Below, in pieces: positions 8,035 through 16,672 of a DNA stretch of 64,000 nucleotides. The translations under genes and the position numbers were made by a program. Source of the stretch: Brucella anthropi_A. GTDB lineage: Bacteria; Pseudomonadota; Alphaproteobacteria; Rhizobiales; Rhizobiaceae. The stretch covers positions 1-64,000 of the forward strand of contig NZ_LQBD01000036.1 of NCBI RefSeq assembly GCF_046630315.1, read 5' to 3'. The notes below the pieces were generated by a model. The model saw only the letters and a program-made list of their open reading frames with translations, was not told the origin of the DNA and did not search any database. Each line of letters opens with the position of its first letter. The first letter of the stretch is position 1.

Positions 8035-8579
8035 CGCAGGAAACTTCCGGTCTGCATATCATCGAGCCGTTCGATCCAGCCAAACATGATCGAGCGGCTT
8101 TTTCTTGTGGTGTGCCGCAAGTTGATAACTTCCTCAAGCTGACGGCGAACAAGCTATCCAGGGCCGATGCAATCCGCGTCTTTGTCCTGACCAGCGCCAC
8201 ATATGAGCTTATGGGCTTTTATGCCCTCAATGTTCATTCCGTCGATTACCAGGACCTCCCGGCGCAATATGCCAAAAACCGACCAGGCCACGGCAACATT
8301 CCTGCTGCATATATTTCAATGATAGGCGTGGACAGCCGCTTTCAAGGGCAAGGGTTAGGGGAAACCCTGCTCATTGATGCCATGGAGCGGATTGTCATGG
8401 TTGCCGACCAGATAGGCATAAGCGTTATCATGCTTGATGTGCTGGATTGCGGCGACGAGAAGAACACTGCGCGCAGGCTGCGGCTTTATACAGAAAGGTT
8501 TGGCTTCACGCCTTTGCCTTCCAATCCGCTTCGGCTTTTCATCCCTATTAAAACTGTCAGAGCGGCTCTCATGGGCTGA
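8031..8579 (+). CDS. GNAT-family acetyltransferase toxin (TacT-like)
   Basis: 182 residues, GTG start overlapping the antitoxin stop. A GNAT fold with the acetyl-CoA loop RFQGQGLG (residues 103-110) and Tyr153 in LYTERFGF, the position of the catalytic Tyr in TacT-type toxins. F-CGVPQVDNFLK near the N-terminus is typical of this toxin group. Family members acetylate the amino group of charged aminoacyl-tRNA and stop translation; the target tRNA cannot be read from sequence. It lies just beyond tRNA-Phe on DNA that looks less GC-rich than its neighbours, hinting at acquisition. Confidence 0.88.
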   Translation: MTQETSGLHIIEPFDPAKHDRAAFSCGVPQVDNFLKLTANKLSRADAIRVFVLTSATYELMGFYALNVHSVDYQDLPAQYAKNRPGHGNIPAAYISMIGVDSRFQGQGLGETLLIDAMERIVMVADQIGISVIMLDVLDCGDEKNTARRLRLYTERFGFTPLPSNPLRLFIPIKTVRAALMG

Positions 8580-8689
8580 TTGCCAGTTACCAGCCTCGCG
8601 CACGACAGGCACCCTGCCCGCCTTCGACGTTCCGGCAGGCTGACTGTTCGTTGTGGGCGACGCGCTGATGATCCACTTTCTATAAGCGA

Positions 8690-8717
8690 AAAAGCCGCGC
8701 TTCCCGGCGCGGCTTTT
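8690..8717. terminator. Bidirectional terminator between toxin gene and fucD
   Basis: AAAAGCCGCGC (8690-8700) pairs with GCGCGGCTTTT (8707-8717), loop TTCCCG. A-run on one side and T-run on the other, so it can end both the rightward toxin module and the leftward catabolic operon. Confidence 0.9.
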
Positions 8718-8739
8718 CAGCATTCAAAAACGATGGCGT

Positions 8740-10017
8740 TCAGCCCTTGAACGTGTATTCCGCAATCGATTGCGGCTTCATTTCAATCGAGAAGCCCGGC
8801 AGTGACGGCGGCATATAGGCCGCATCCTTGATCACGCATGGATCGATGAAGTGTTCGTGCAGATGATCGACATATTCGATCACGCGGCCTTCCTTGGTTC
8901 CGGAAACGGCCACATAATCGATCATCGACAGATGCTGCACATATTCGCACAGGCCCACACCGCCTGCATGCGGCCAGACCGGCTTGCCGAACTTGGCCGC
9001 CATCAGCAGCACGGCCAGAACTTCGTTCAGGCCGCCCATGCGGCACGAATCGATCTGCACGATGTCGATGGCGCCTTCCGCGATGAACTGCTTGAACATG
9101 ATGCGGTTCTGGCACATTTCGCCGGTCGCGACCTTTATCTGGCCGATGGCCTCGCGGATCTTGCGATGGCCCGCCACATCGTCAGGGCTGGTCGGCTCCT
9201 CGATGAAGAAGGGCTTGCAGAAGGCCAGCTTGTTGACCCATTCGATGGCCTGACCGACCTCCCAGACCTGATTGGCGTCGATCATCAGATAGCGGTCCGG
9301 GCCGATCACTTCACGCGCGATGGTGAGACGACGGATATCGTCTTCCAGATCGCGGCCAACCTTCATCTTGACGTGGTCGAAGCCCTCGTCAATGGCTTCC
9401 TGGCAGAGACGGCGCAGCTTGTCGTCGTTATAGCCAAGCCAGCCAGCGGACGTCGTGTAGCAGGCATAGCCTTCCGCCTCGAGCGTGGCGATGCGCTCAG
9501 CCTTGCCGGCTTCCGCCTTGCGCAGGATCGCGACGGCTTCATCGCGCGTCAGCGCGTCGGTCAGATAGCGATAATCGACGATATCGGCGATCTCTTCCGG
9601 CGACATGTCGGCGACAAGCCGCCATACCGGCTTGCCCGCCTGCTTGGCAGCCAGGTCCCAGAAGGCGTTGACGACGGCGCCGGTGGCCAGATGCATCGCG
9701 CCCTTGTCCGGGCCGATCCAGCGCAGCTGGCTGTCGCCCGTCAGATAGCGCCAGAACTTGCCGGGCGCGGCGCGAAAATCTTCCAGCGAAGCGCCCACGA
9801 CCAGATGGCGCATGGCAAGAATGGCCTGACAGCAGATATCGTTGCCGCGACCGATGGTGAAGGTGAGACCATGGCCTTTCAGCGCCGCGTCATCCGTGTC
9901 GAGAATGACATAGGCCGCCGAATAATCCGGGTCCGGGTTCATGGCGTCCGAGCCATCCAGACTTTGCGAAGTCGGAAAGCGGAGATCGAAGACGCGCAGG
10001 TCAGTGATTTTCGTCAT
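8740..10017 (-). CDS. fucD: L-fuconate dehydratase (enolase superfamily)
   Basis: 425 residues from the ATG at 10017 (MTKITDLRVFDLRFPTSQ); a longer reading frame upstream is not supported. The catalytic set is complete: HVKMKVG gives Lys217/Lys219, MIDANQ Asp247, FIEEP Glu273, ATGE Glu300 and WPHAGG His350. These positions match the known L-fuconate dehydratase layout closely. It converts L-fuconate to 2-keto-3-deoxy-L-fuconate. Last gene of the long leftward operon, with the hydrolase and SDR that would act next just upstream. Confidence 0.88.
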   Translation of the reverse strand: MTKITDLRVFDLRFPTSQSLDGSDAMNPDPDYSAAYVILDTDDAALKGHGLTFTIGRGNDICCQAILAMRHLVVGASLEDFRAAPGKFWRYLTGDSQLRWIGPDKGAMHLATGAVVNAFWDLAAKQAGKPVWRLVADMSPEEIADIVDYRYLTDALTRDEAVAILRKAEAGKAERIATLEAEGYACYTTSAGWLGYNDDKLRRLCQEAIDEGFDHVKMKVGRDLEDDIRRLTIAREVIGPDRYLMIDANQVWEVGQAIEWVNKLAFCKPFFIEEPTSPDDVAGHRKIREAIGQIKVATGEMCQNRIMFKQFIAEGAIDIVQIDSCRMGGLNEVLAVLLMAAKFGKPVWPHAGGVGLCEYVQHLSMIDYVAVSGTKEGRVIEYVDHLHEHFIDPCVIKDAAYMPPSLPGFSIEMKPQSIAEYTFKG

Positions 10018-10036
10018 GATTGTTTCCGTGATCGGA

Positions 10037-10076
10037 GCATGATCCCAAAAGGCGGCAGGCGGTTTTGGGACCATGC
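10037..10076. repeat. Dispersed palindromic repeat (GCATGRTCCCAAAA type)
   Basis: GCATGATCCCAAAA pairs with TTTTGGGACCATGC with one mismatch around a GC-rich loop. It lies between fucD and the FAH gene. Its outline (GCATG...AAAA ... GTTTT...CATGC) resembles the copies at 23461, 48399 and 63400. Confidence 0.65.
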
Positions 10077-10084
10077 CAAAAAGC

Positions 10085-10930
10085 CTAGATGTCGGCGCGC
10101 ACGTTCTGCTTCTGCGTGCCGAGGCCCTCAATGCCGAGTTCCACGACATCGCCAGCCTTGAGATAGCGCGGCGGCTTCATGCCCATGCCGACGCCGGGAG
10201 GCGTGCCGGTGGAGATGATGTCGCCCGGCTGCAAGGACATGAACTGCGAGAGATAGGATACGAGATAGCGCACGCCATAAACCATGGTCTTCGTCGAGCC
10301 GTCCTGCATGGTTTCACCATTGACGGTGAGCCACATCTTGAGATCCTGCGGGTCGGCAACTTCGTCCTTGGTGACGAGCCACGGGCCGGTCGGGCCAAAT
10401 GTGTCGCAGGACTTACCCTTGGTCCACTGACCGGCGCGCTCGATCTGGAAAGCGCGTTCGGAAACGTCGTGCAGCGTGCAATAGCCCGCGACATAATCGA
10501 GCGCGTCTTCTTCCGAGACATATTTCGCGGTTTTGCCGATGACGATGCCAAGCTCGACTTCCCAGTCGGTCTTTTCAGAGCCGCGCGGGATCAGCAGGTC
10601 GTCGTTGGGGCCGACGATGGCCGAGGTGGCCTTCATGAAGATGACCGGCTCCGGCGGCACGGCCATGCCGGATTCGGCAGCGTGGTCGGCATAGTTGAGC
10701 CCGATGCAGATGAACTTGCCGGTGCCCGCAACGCACGGGCCAAGGCGCGGATTGCCTTCAACCTTCGGCAGCGCATTGACGTCGACCGCGCCAAGCTTGG
10801 CCAGGGCATCCGGGGCCAGAGCCGCGCCGGAAAGATCGCCTATATGGGCGGAAAGATCGCGGATCGCGCCGTCGGCATCGAGAAGGCCCGGCTTTTCCTG
10901 ACCGGCTTCACCGTAACGAAGAAATTTCAT
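10085..10930 (-). CDS. FAH-family hydrolase, likely 2,4-diketo-3-deoxy-L-fuconate hydrolase
   Basis: 281 residues. The fumarylacetoacetate-hydrolase core is clear: KFICIGLNYADHAAE, PVIFMKATSAIVGP, TDWEVELGIVIGK with metal-binding acidic residues, GPTGPWLVTKDE and GDIISTGTPPGVGMG. Family members are often annotated ureidoglycolate lyase. Between an SDR and fucD the best prediction is hydrolysis of 2,4-diketo-3-deoxy-L-fuconate to pyruvate and L-lactate, the last step of the non-phosphorylating fucose route. The sequence does not rule out related diketo acids. Confidence 0.82.
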   Translation of the reverse strand: MKFLRYGEAGQEKPGLLDADGAIRDLSAHIGDLSGAALAPDALAKLGAVDVNALPKVEGNPRLGPCVAGTGKFICIGLNYADHAAESGMAVPPEPVIFMKATSAIVGPNDDLLIPRGSEKTDWEVELGIVIGKTAKYVSEEDALDYVAGYCTLHDVSERAFQIERAGQWTKGKSCDTFGPTGPWLVTKDEVADPQDLKMWLTVNGETMQDGSTKTMVYGVRYLVSYLSQFMSLQPGDIISTGTPPGVGMGMKPPRYLKAGDVVELGIEGLGTQKQNVRADI

Positions 10931-10971
10931 GAGTTTGCTCCTTTGAGAGGATGAAAGAGAGGGCGCTGAGA

Positions 10972-11706
10972 CTAAATCGTCCAGCCGCCATCAATGTTGT
11001 AGGCTTGGCCGGTGGTATAAGTTGCACCGGCGAGGTAAACGGCAAGTTCCGCAATCTCTTCCGGCTGGCCGATACGGCCAATCGGCTGGCGGGCGATGAA
11101 GGCGGCGCGCTGTTCTTCATAATCGCCCTGCGCACGCAGACGGTCCTGCAAGGACGGGCTTTCAACCGTGCCGGGGCAGATGGCATTGCAGCGGATGCCC
11201 TTGGTGACATAATCGGCAGCAACGGCTTTGGTAAGGCCGATGACGGCAGCCTTGGTGACGCCATAGGCAAAGCGGTTCGGCACACCCTTCACGCTCGATG
11301 CGACGGAAGCCATGTTGACGATAGAACCGTCCTTGCGTTCCAGCATGCCCGGCAGCACGGCGCGGATGGTGCGGATCATCGAACGGATGTTGAGATTGAC
11401 CGCGAAATCGAGGTCTTCGTCCTTCATTTCAAGGATGGAACCGCCATGGACGACACCGGCACAGTTGAACAGGATGTCCACCTGCCCGATTTCGGCGACA
11501 AGCGCCTTCACTTCCGCGTCGTCAAGCACGTTGAGCTTGCGGGTGATGATGCCGTTGACACCTTCGATTTCGCTGAGCACATCCATGTTGATGTCGGTCG
11601 CATAGACCCTGGCGCCGGCTTCCGCAAAGGCCAGCGCGCTTGCGCGGCCAATGCCTTGAGCTGCTGCCGTCACCAGCGCGGTTTTTCCATCAAAACGTAT
11701 CGTCAT
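10972..11706 (-). CDS. SDR dehydrogenase, likely 2-keto-3-deoxy-L-fuconate 4-dehydrogenase
   Basis: 244 residues, classical short-chain dehydrogenase. The nucleotide motif is TAAAQGIG (13-20), with an Asp (ATDIN) after beta-2 favouring NAD+. NCAG follows near residue 81, then Ser134, and Tyr148-x3-Lys152 (YGVTK). The end is INVDGG-like (NIDGGWTI). In the fucose pathway this enzyme oxidises C4 of 2-keto-3-deoxy-L-fuconate; neighbours fucD and the FAH hydrolase support that. Stop and start spacing to the MaoC gene is 3 nt. Confidence 0.85.
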   Translation of the reverse strand: MTIRFDGKTALVTAAAQGIGRASALAFAEAGARVYATDINMDVLSEIEGVNGIITRKLNVLDDAEVKALVAEIGQVDILFNCAGVVHGGSILEMKDEDLDFAVNLNIRSMIRTIRAVLPGMLERKDGSIVNMASVASSVKGVPNRFAYGVTKAAVIGLTKAVAADYVTKGIRCNAICPGTVESPSLQDRLRAQGDYEEQRAAFIARQPIGRIGQPEEIAELAVYLAGATYTTGQAYNIDGGWTI

Positions 11707-11709
11707 TCT

Positions 11710-12156
11710 TCAAGCCTTCCGTTCGACAAGCAGGATGTGGTCGCAAGCCAGCACCACTTCGTCCCGCTGGTTAAGCACTTCGCAGCGTTCCGTCACGCGG
11801 CCCATGGCGGCGCGCTTGGGGTCGTCTTCTTTTGCACTGATCGTCACGCGCGTGCGGATCGTATCGCCGATATGCACCGGACGCACGAAACGAAGCCGGT
11901 CATAACCATAGGAAAATGCGACAGGGTTGATCAGCGTCGCGGTCAGCCCGACGCCGATGGCAAAGATCATCGTGCCGTGGGCGATGCGCTGGCCGCCCGG
12001 CAAGGTCTTCGCAAATTCCGCATCCATGTGGTGCGGGAAGAAATCGCCCGTATGACCGGCGTGAACCACGAAATCCGTTTCGGTGATCGTGCGGCCATAG
12101 GTCATGCGCCCGGACCCCAGTTCATAATCTTCAAAATAGATTATCTGTTCGGCCAT
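11710..12156 (-). CDS. MaoC-like hot-dog dehydratase
   Basis: 148 residues from the ATG at 12156 (MAEQIIYFEDYELGSG). Hot-dog fold of the R-specific hydratase type: TITETDFVVHAGHTGDFFPHHMD carries the candidate Asp/His catalytic region, followed by RIAHGTM. Members hydrate enoyl-CoA, but many sit in sugar or dicarboxylate clusters with unknown substrates. It is embedded between Gfo/Idh and SDR genes with 2-3 nt gaps, so it is certainly co-transcribed. Its step in sugar-acid breakdown is not obvious; it may serve a side branch with the nearby CoA-transferase. Confidence 0.82.
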   Translation of the reverse strand: MAEQIIYFEDYELGSGRMTYGRTITETDFVVHAGHTGDFFPHHMDAEFAKTLPGGQRIAHGTMIFAIGVGLTATLINPVAFSYGYDRLRFVRPVHIGDTIRTRVTISAKEDDPKRAAMGRVTERCEVLNQRDEVVLACDHILLVERKA

Positions 12157-12158
12157 GG

Positions 12159-13238
12159 TCAAAACTCCGGCTTTGCGGCAAGCGGCGTGGCGGGTGCGGC
12201 GCTTGACCGATAGGCCGCCTCGACCAGCGCCATGGTGTGCCAGGCATCCTCGACCGAGCCGACCAGTTCGGCATCCTCGCCTGTCGCGAAGCGCTGCAAC
12301 TGCGCCATGCGGTTCAGGAATGCGTCGGGGAACCATGCGCCTTCCAGCGGCACGCAAACCCAGTCATCGCCGCCCTTGGGCCTGATCCACAATTCATCCG
12401 GCTCGCCGCGCGGATAGTCGAGATTGACGCCGAGTTTCACATAGGCCGCACCCTCTGTCCCGCAGATGCGGAACTCGCAAGCCTGAAACTTGCGGCCGAA
12501 ATCATGATCGTGATTGATCGACAGCGCGCAGCGCACGCGGTCGCCGTAATCGAGGATTGCCGCCGTGCGCGTCTGCGCCACATCGTGGTTCGGATGGCCG
12601 ATAGTCTTGGCGTGAACACCCAAGGGATCGCCCAAAAGCCCGCGCACGAAATCCAGATAATGGATCGAGTGCATGGCGATTTCGATGCGCGGCAGGCCTT
12701 TGAGGAAAGGCCACAGGCCCCATGGGGTCGCAAGCGCCAGCCATGCGTCGAAATCCACCACTTCGCCCAGCCAGCCCTTGTCGACGGCGTCGTAAAGGGC
12801 GAGCATCATCGGCGCAAAACGCAGCTGGAAATTCACCGCCGCTTTCAGATTGCGCGCACGGCAGACCTTCAGGATTTCCGTTGCCGCTGCCAGATCGCCG
12901 CCCATCGGCTTCTGGATCAGACATGCCGCCCCTTCGGGCAATTGAGCGAGGATCGATGCATGGGCCGAGGGCGGCGTCGCCAGATCGAAGATCGCGCCCT
13001 TAACGGCTATCGCTTCCTCCAGGCTTGCAAAAGCCTTCACGCCCCATTGGCCGACCAGCGCCGATGCCTTGTCCAGATTGGGATCGAAAATGCCTGCAAC
13101 CGGAAAGCCGCCCTTTTGATAGGCGGGCAGATGCGCGTCGCCGACAATGCTGCCCGCGCCGAAAATCACGATGGGTTTCGGTTTGGACGGCCTTGCCCAC
13201 CATTGGCGCAGCTGCTTTGGGTCGAAAGCGTCAGTCAT
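12159..13238 (-). CDS. Gfo/Idh/MocA-family oxidoreductase
   Basis: 359 residues. N-terminal Rossmann motif VIFGAGSIVGDAHLP, the IQKPMGGDLAAA segment (the family's EKP motif as QKP) near residue 110, and the C-terminal alpha/beta domain with NHDVAQTRTAAILDYG. These NAD(P)-dependent enzymes oxidise or epimerise sugars and inositols. No separate L-fucose dehydrogenase gene is seen in the operon, so this is a candidate for the first oxidation, an inference only. Its start overlaps the mutarotase stop by 8 nt. Confidence 0.8.
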   Translation of the reverse strand: MTDAFDPKQLRQWWARPSKPKPIVIFGAGSIVGDAHLPAYQKGGFPVAGIFDPNLDKASALVGQWGVKAFASLEEAIAVKGAIFDLATPPSAHASILAQLPEGAACLIQKPMGGDLAAATEILKVCRARNLKAAVNFQLRFAPMMLALYDAVDKGWLGEVVDFDAWLALATPWGLWPFLKGLPRIEIAMHSIHYLDFVRGLLGDPLGVHAKTIGHPNHDVAQTRTAAILDYGDRVRCALSINHDHDFGRKFQACEFRICGTEGAAYVKLGVNLDYPRGEPDELWIRPKGGDDWVCVPLEGAWFPDAFLNRMAQLQRFATGEDAELVGSVEDAWHTMALVEAAYRSSAAPATPLAAKPEF

Positions 13239-13575
13239 GATGAAAAACCTCCTCCATCATCGCCCACCACTCACCTTCTTTCCGGGTCTCGAGCGGCTTC
13301 TGGCATGGCATGCAGACCGACCACCATTCCTGATTCTTCGGGTTATCGGCCATCTTCTTCATATCGGCCTCAAAATCGGTGCCGACATAGTCCCATGTGC
13401 CGAACAACAGGTTCTCCGGCTCTTTGAGAAAGATCGTATAATTGGTGATGTTGCACTGGGAAATGAGCGCCAGAATTTCCGGCCACACGGCAGCGTGCAG
13501 CTTTTTATATTCCGCGATCTTCTCGGGCCTGAGCCCGATCACCATGCCCATTCTTTGTTTCCGGCTTTGAACCAT
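13231..13575 (-). CDS. L-rhamnose/L-fucose mutarotase family protein (DUF718/RhaM)
   Basis: 114 residues from the ATG at 13575, which overlaps the upstream stop (TGATG). Small dimeric alpha-beta barrel type: MGMVIGLRPEKIAEYKKLHA, VWPEILALISQCNITNY, then a WW pair in NQEWWSVCMPCQKP. Family members interconvert anomers of 6-deoxy sugars. The presence of a 6-deoxy-sugar mutarotase strengthens the fucose (or rhamnose) assignment for the operon. Confidence 0.85.
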   Translation of the reverse strand: MVQSRKQRMGMVIGLRPEKIAEYKKLHAAVWPEILALISQCNITNYTIFLKEPENLLFGTWDYVGTDFEADMKKMADNPKNQEWWSVCMPCQKPLETRKEGEWWAMMEEVFHHD

Positions 13576-14690
13576 CACGACCTCGCGATCTCGCGGGTGA
13601 ATTCGGAAATCGACCGCGAACGCACCGCATCCCAATCCCACGCGATGCCGATGCCCGGCTCCGATGGAGCGATGGCATGGCCGTCACGGATTTCCATGCC
13701 TTTGGTGGTCAGATCATCAAGCTGCGGGATATATTCGACATAGCGCCCGTTCTGCACGGCACAAGTGAGGCTGACATGCAGTTCCATCAGGAAGTGCGGG
13801 CAGACCGGAATGTCGAAGGCTTCCGCAGCGTGCGCCACTTTCAGCCATGGCGTGATGCCGCCGATGCGCGCCACATCCACCTGCACGATGGAGCAGGCGC
13901 CTTTCTGCATATATTCGCGGAAATGGCGGATCGAATAGATCGATTCACCGACCGCGATGGGCGTCGCGGTGGAGCGCGTGAGGCGGATATGGCCGTCGAG
14001 ATCGTCGGCGGGAAGCGGCTCCTCGATCCATGCGAGATCAAGCTCCTTCAGGCGCTCGGCGCGACGGATCGCTTCATCGACCGTAAAGCCCTGATTGCAG
14101 TCGGTCATGATCTCGAAACCGTCCCCCACGGCTGCGCGCACTGCCGAAAGACGCGCATGGTCTTCCGCGCCATGCGGCTTGCCGATCTTGACCTTGGAGC
14201 CGGAAAAGCCCCTGGCCTTGGCTTCCATGGCATCCTCGACCAGCGCTTCCTTTTCGATATGCAGCCAGCCGCCCTCGGTCGTGTAAAGCGGACACCGATC
14301 CTTGGCGCCGCCTGCAAGTTTCCACAGCGGCAGGTTCTGCTTCTTGGCACGCAGATCCCAAAGGGCCGTATCGATGGCCGCGAGCGCCAGCGCGGTGATC
14401 GCGCCGATGGTGGTGGCATGGGTTGCAAATTCGAGCTTGCGCCAGATCGCCTCGATGCAATCGGCATCCTCACCGATGATCAGCGGCACCAGATGATCGC
14501 TCAACAGCCGCATGACGGACGAGCCGCCGGTGCCGATCGTATAGCTGTAGCCCGTACCCACCGCGCCATCGCTGTCGGTGATGGTGACGATGGGCGTTTC
14601 CTGGCTGACAAAGCTCTGGATCGCATCGGTACGCCTGACCTTCGGCGGAAGGTCGACCATGCGCAGTTCGACTTTTTCAATGCGCGCCAT
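13575..14690 (-). CDS. Mandelate racemase-subgroup sugar-acid dehydratase (enolase superfamily)
   Basis: 371 residues, a second enolase-superfamily enzyme in the same operon, of a different subgroup from FucD. Catalytic residues: SKVKIG (Lys166, Lys168), TDCNQ (Asp197), IEEP (Glu223), GESI (Glu249), QVDVAR (Asp272) and CPHF (His299), i.e. the Lys plus His-Asp dyad set of mandelate-racemase-type acid-sugar dehydratases. Exact substrate unknown; it may accept another aldonate so that the operon handles more than one sugar. It lies 2 nt after the transporter ATPase. Confidence 0.82.
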   Translation of the reverse strand: MARIEKVELRMVDLPPKVRRTDAIQSFVSQETPIVTITDSDGAVGTGYSYTIGTGGSSVMRLLSDHLVPLIIGEDADCIEAIWRKLEFATHATTIGAITALALAAIDTALWDLRAKKQNLPLWKLAGGAKDRCPLYTTEGGWLHIEKEALVEDAMEAKARGFSGSKVKIGKPHGAEDHARLSAVRAAVGDGFEIMTDCNQGFTVDEAIRRAERLKELDLAWIEEPLPADDLDGHIRLTRSTATPIAVGESIYSIRHFREYMQKGACSIVQVDVARIGGITPWLKVAHAAEAFDIPVCPHFLMELHVSLTCAVQNGRYVEYIPQLDDLTTKGMEIRDGHAIAPSEPGIGIAWDWDAVRSRSISEFTREIARS

Positions 14691-14692
14691 GA

Positions 14693-15784
14693 CTAGACCG
14701 CCAGACTCTTGCCGCTGGCCGCATCGAACAGATGCGCCTGCGACAGATCGAAATGCATGGAGATGGCTTCACCGGCATTGAGCGTGCGCGGATTGAGCAT
14801 GCGCGCCACCCATTCCCTGCCCGCGAATTCGACAAAGACCAGCGTTTCATTGCCGAGCGGCTCGGTGATCGAAACGCGCATGTCCTTTTCATGCACGGCC
14901 TCGCCGGTGGAAAGGCCGTGCCCTTTCGGGAAAATATCGTCCGGGCGCAGACCGAATGTCACCTTCGCGCCGTCCGTGACCCTGTCCTTGAACTGCCGGG
15001 GCACCGGCAGGCGGTCGCCATTGGCGAAGACCAGCTCCGCGCCCTGCACCGTTGCCTCGGCCATATTCATGGGCGGCGAACCGATAAAGCCCGCGACAAA
15101 CTGCGTTGCCGGGCGCTTGAACACTTCATCCGGCGTTCCGACCTGTTCGATATGGCCGTCGCGCATGATGACGATGCGGTCGGCGAGCGTCATGGCCTCG
15201 ACCTGGTCATGTGTCACATAAACGACGGTGGACTGCACCTTGGCATGAAGCTTCTTGATTTCGGTGCGCATCTGGGTGCGCAATTTCGCATCGAGATTGG
15301 ACAGCGGCTCGTCGAACAGGAACACTTCCGGATTGCGCACGATGGCGCGCCCCATGGCGACGCGCTGGCGCTGGCCGCCCGAAAGCTGTGCCGGGCGGCG
15401 CTCCATCAGCGCTTCCAGACCGAGGATCGCCGAAGCCTCGTTGACGCGGCGGTCGATTTCCGCCTGCGGCTGTTTGGCGATTTTCAGCGAAAAGCCCATA
15501 TTCTCGCGCACCGACATATGCGGATAAAGCGCATAGGACTGGAACACCATCGAGATGTTGCGGTCGCGCGGCGGCAGGTCGTTGACTTGCTTGCCGCCGA
15601 TTTCCAGCGCGCCGTCTGAAATGCTTTCAAGCCCTGCGATCATGCGCAGCGTCGTGGACTTGCCGCAGCCGGAGGGGCCGACAAGTGCGACAAACTCCTT
15701 GTCGGCGATTTCGAGATTGATGCCATGCACCACTTCGACAGTGCCGTAACGCTTGACGAGATTTTTGATGGAAAGCTTGGCCAT
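14693..15784 (-). CDS. Sugar ABC transporter ATP-binding protein (UgpC/MsmK type)
   Basis: 363 residues. Walker A GPSGCGKST near residue 37, Q-loop FQSYALYPHM, signature LSGGQRQRVAMGRA, Walker B VFLFDEPLSNLDAK, and the extra C-terminal regulatory domain of carbohydrate-importer ATPases (from about residue 240). It powers the two permeases upstream and would sit at the cytoplasmic face of the inner membrane. Gap to the permease is 7 nt. Confidence 0.93.
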   Translation of the reverse strand: MAKLSIKNLVKRYGTVEVVHGINLEIADKEFVALVGPSGCGKSTTLRMIAGLESISDGALEIGGKQVNDLPPRDRNISMVFQSYALYPHMSVRENMGFSLKIAKQPQAEIDRRVNEASAILGLEALMERRPAQLSGGQRQRVAMGRAIVRNPEVFLFDEPLSNLDAKLRTQMRTEIKKLHAKVQSTVVYVTHDQVEAMTLADRIVIMRDGHIEQVGTPDEVFKRPATQFVAGFIGSPPMNMAEATVQGAELVFANGDRLPVPRQFKDRVTDGAKVTFGLRPDDIFPKGHGLSTGEAVHEKDMRVSITEPLGNETLVFVEFAGREWVARMLNPRTLNAGEAISMHFDLSQAHLFDAASGKSLAV

Positions 15785-15791
15785 TGTTCTA

Positions 15792-16670
15792 TCAACCTTT
15801 AACCGCGCCGAACGTCAGACCAGCAACAAGGTGCTTCTGGACGATGAATGTGAGGGTCAGCGCCGGAATAATCATCACGACCGCCAGCGCGCACATGCCG
15901 CGCCAGTCGATGGTGAATTCAGCCGTGTAATCGAGAAGACCGACAGGAAGGGTCTTGGAATTGACGGAACGGGTGAGCTGGGATGCCAGCGCATATTCGT
16001 TCCATGAAGTGAGAAAGGCGAAGATGCCAGCGGTCGCAATGCCGGGACCGGCCAGCGGAAATTCCACCTGCCAGAAGGCCTGCCAGCGCGTGCAGCCGTC
16101 AATCTGGGCGGCTTCCGCCAGATCCTTCGGCACCTGACGGAAGAAACCGTCGATCAGCCAGATCGTGAACGGCACATTCAGCGCCACATAGGTGAGGATC
16201 AGCCCAAAATGGGTGTCGATGATGCCGATGCGCGAATAGACCATGAAGAGCGGCAGCGAAAGCGCGATGCCCGGCACCGAGCGCGTCAGCATGAGGCCGA
16301 GAAAGCTTGTCGACTTGCCCCGGAACCGGAAGCGCGCAAAGGCATAGCCGCCCGAAACCCCGACGATGAGCGCAACCACGGTGGACGTGACCGAGATGAT
16401 GAGCGAATTGCGGAAATAATCCCAGACCGGAATGCCGCCGCCGCCTGCGCCAGAAAACATCGCATAATAGGCATCGAGCGTGATTTCCTGCGGGATCCAG
16501 ACCGGCGGCTTGGCCATGATCTCGACCGGCGGGCGCAGCGAGGACAGCACGATCCACAGGCCCGGAAGGCAGATGATCGCCATCGCCAGAAACAGGCCGA
16601 CGAGATAGGCGACCTTTTTGATGCGGCGCAGCCAGCGATGCTGGCTGTTGGAGAGCGTTGTTGTTGCCAT
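15792..16670 (-). CDS. Sugar ABC transporter permease (MalG type)
   Basis: 292 residues from ATG at 16670, preceded by GGAG. Six predicted membrane segments, starting VAYLVGLFLAMAIICLPGLWIVLSS (broken runs of hydrophobic residues). The EAA loop DLAEAAQIDGCTRWQAFWQV binds the ATPase. It pairs with the MalF-type permease whose end overlaps its upstream region. Confidence 0.92.
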   Translation of the reverse strand: MATTTLSNSQHRWLRRIKKVAYLVGLFLAMAIICLPGLWIVLSSLRPPVEIMAKPPVWIPQEITLDAYYAMFSGAGGGGIPVWDYFRNSLIISVTSTVVALIVGVSGGYAFARFRFRGKSTSFLGLMLTRSVPGIALSLPLFMVYSRIGIIDTHFGLILTYVALNVPFTIWLIDGFFRQVPKDLAEAAQIDGCTRWQAFWQVEFPLAGPGIATAGIFAFLTSWNEYALASQLTRSVNSKTLPVGLLDYTAEFTIDWRGMCALAVVMIIPALTLTFIVQKHLVAGLTFGAVKG

Positions 16671-16672
16671 GA

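Noticed and set aside
8851..10161. 436-residue open frame antisense to fucD
   Set aside because: Shadow frame; fucD on the other strand has a full active site.
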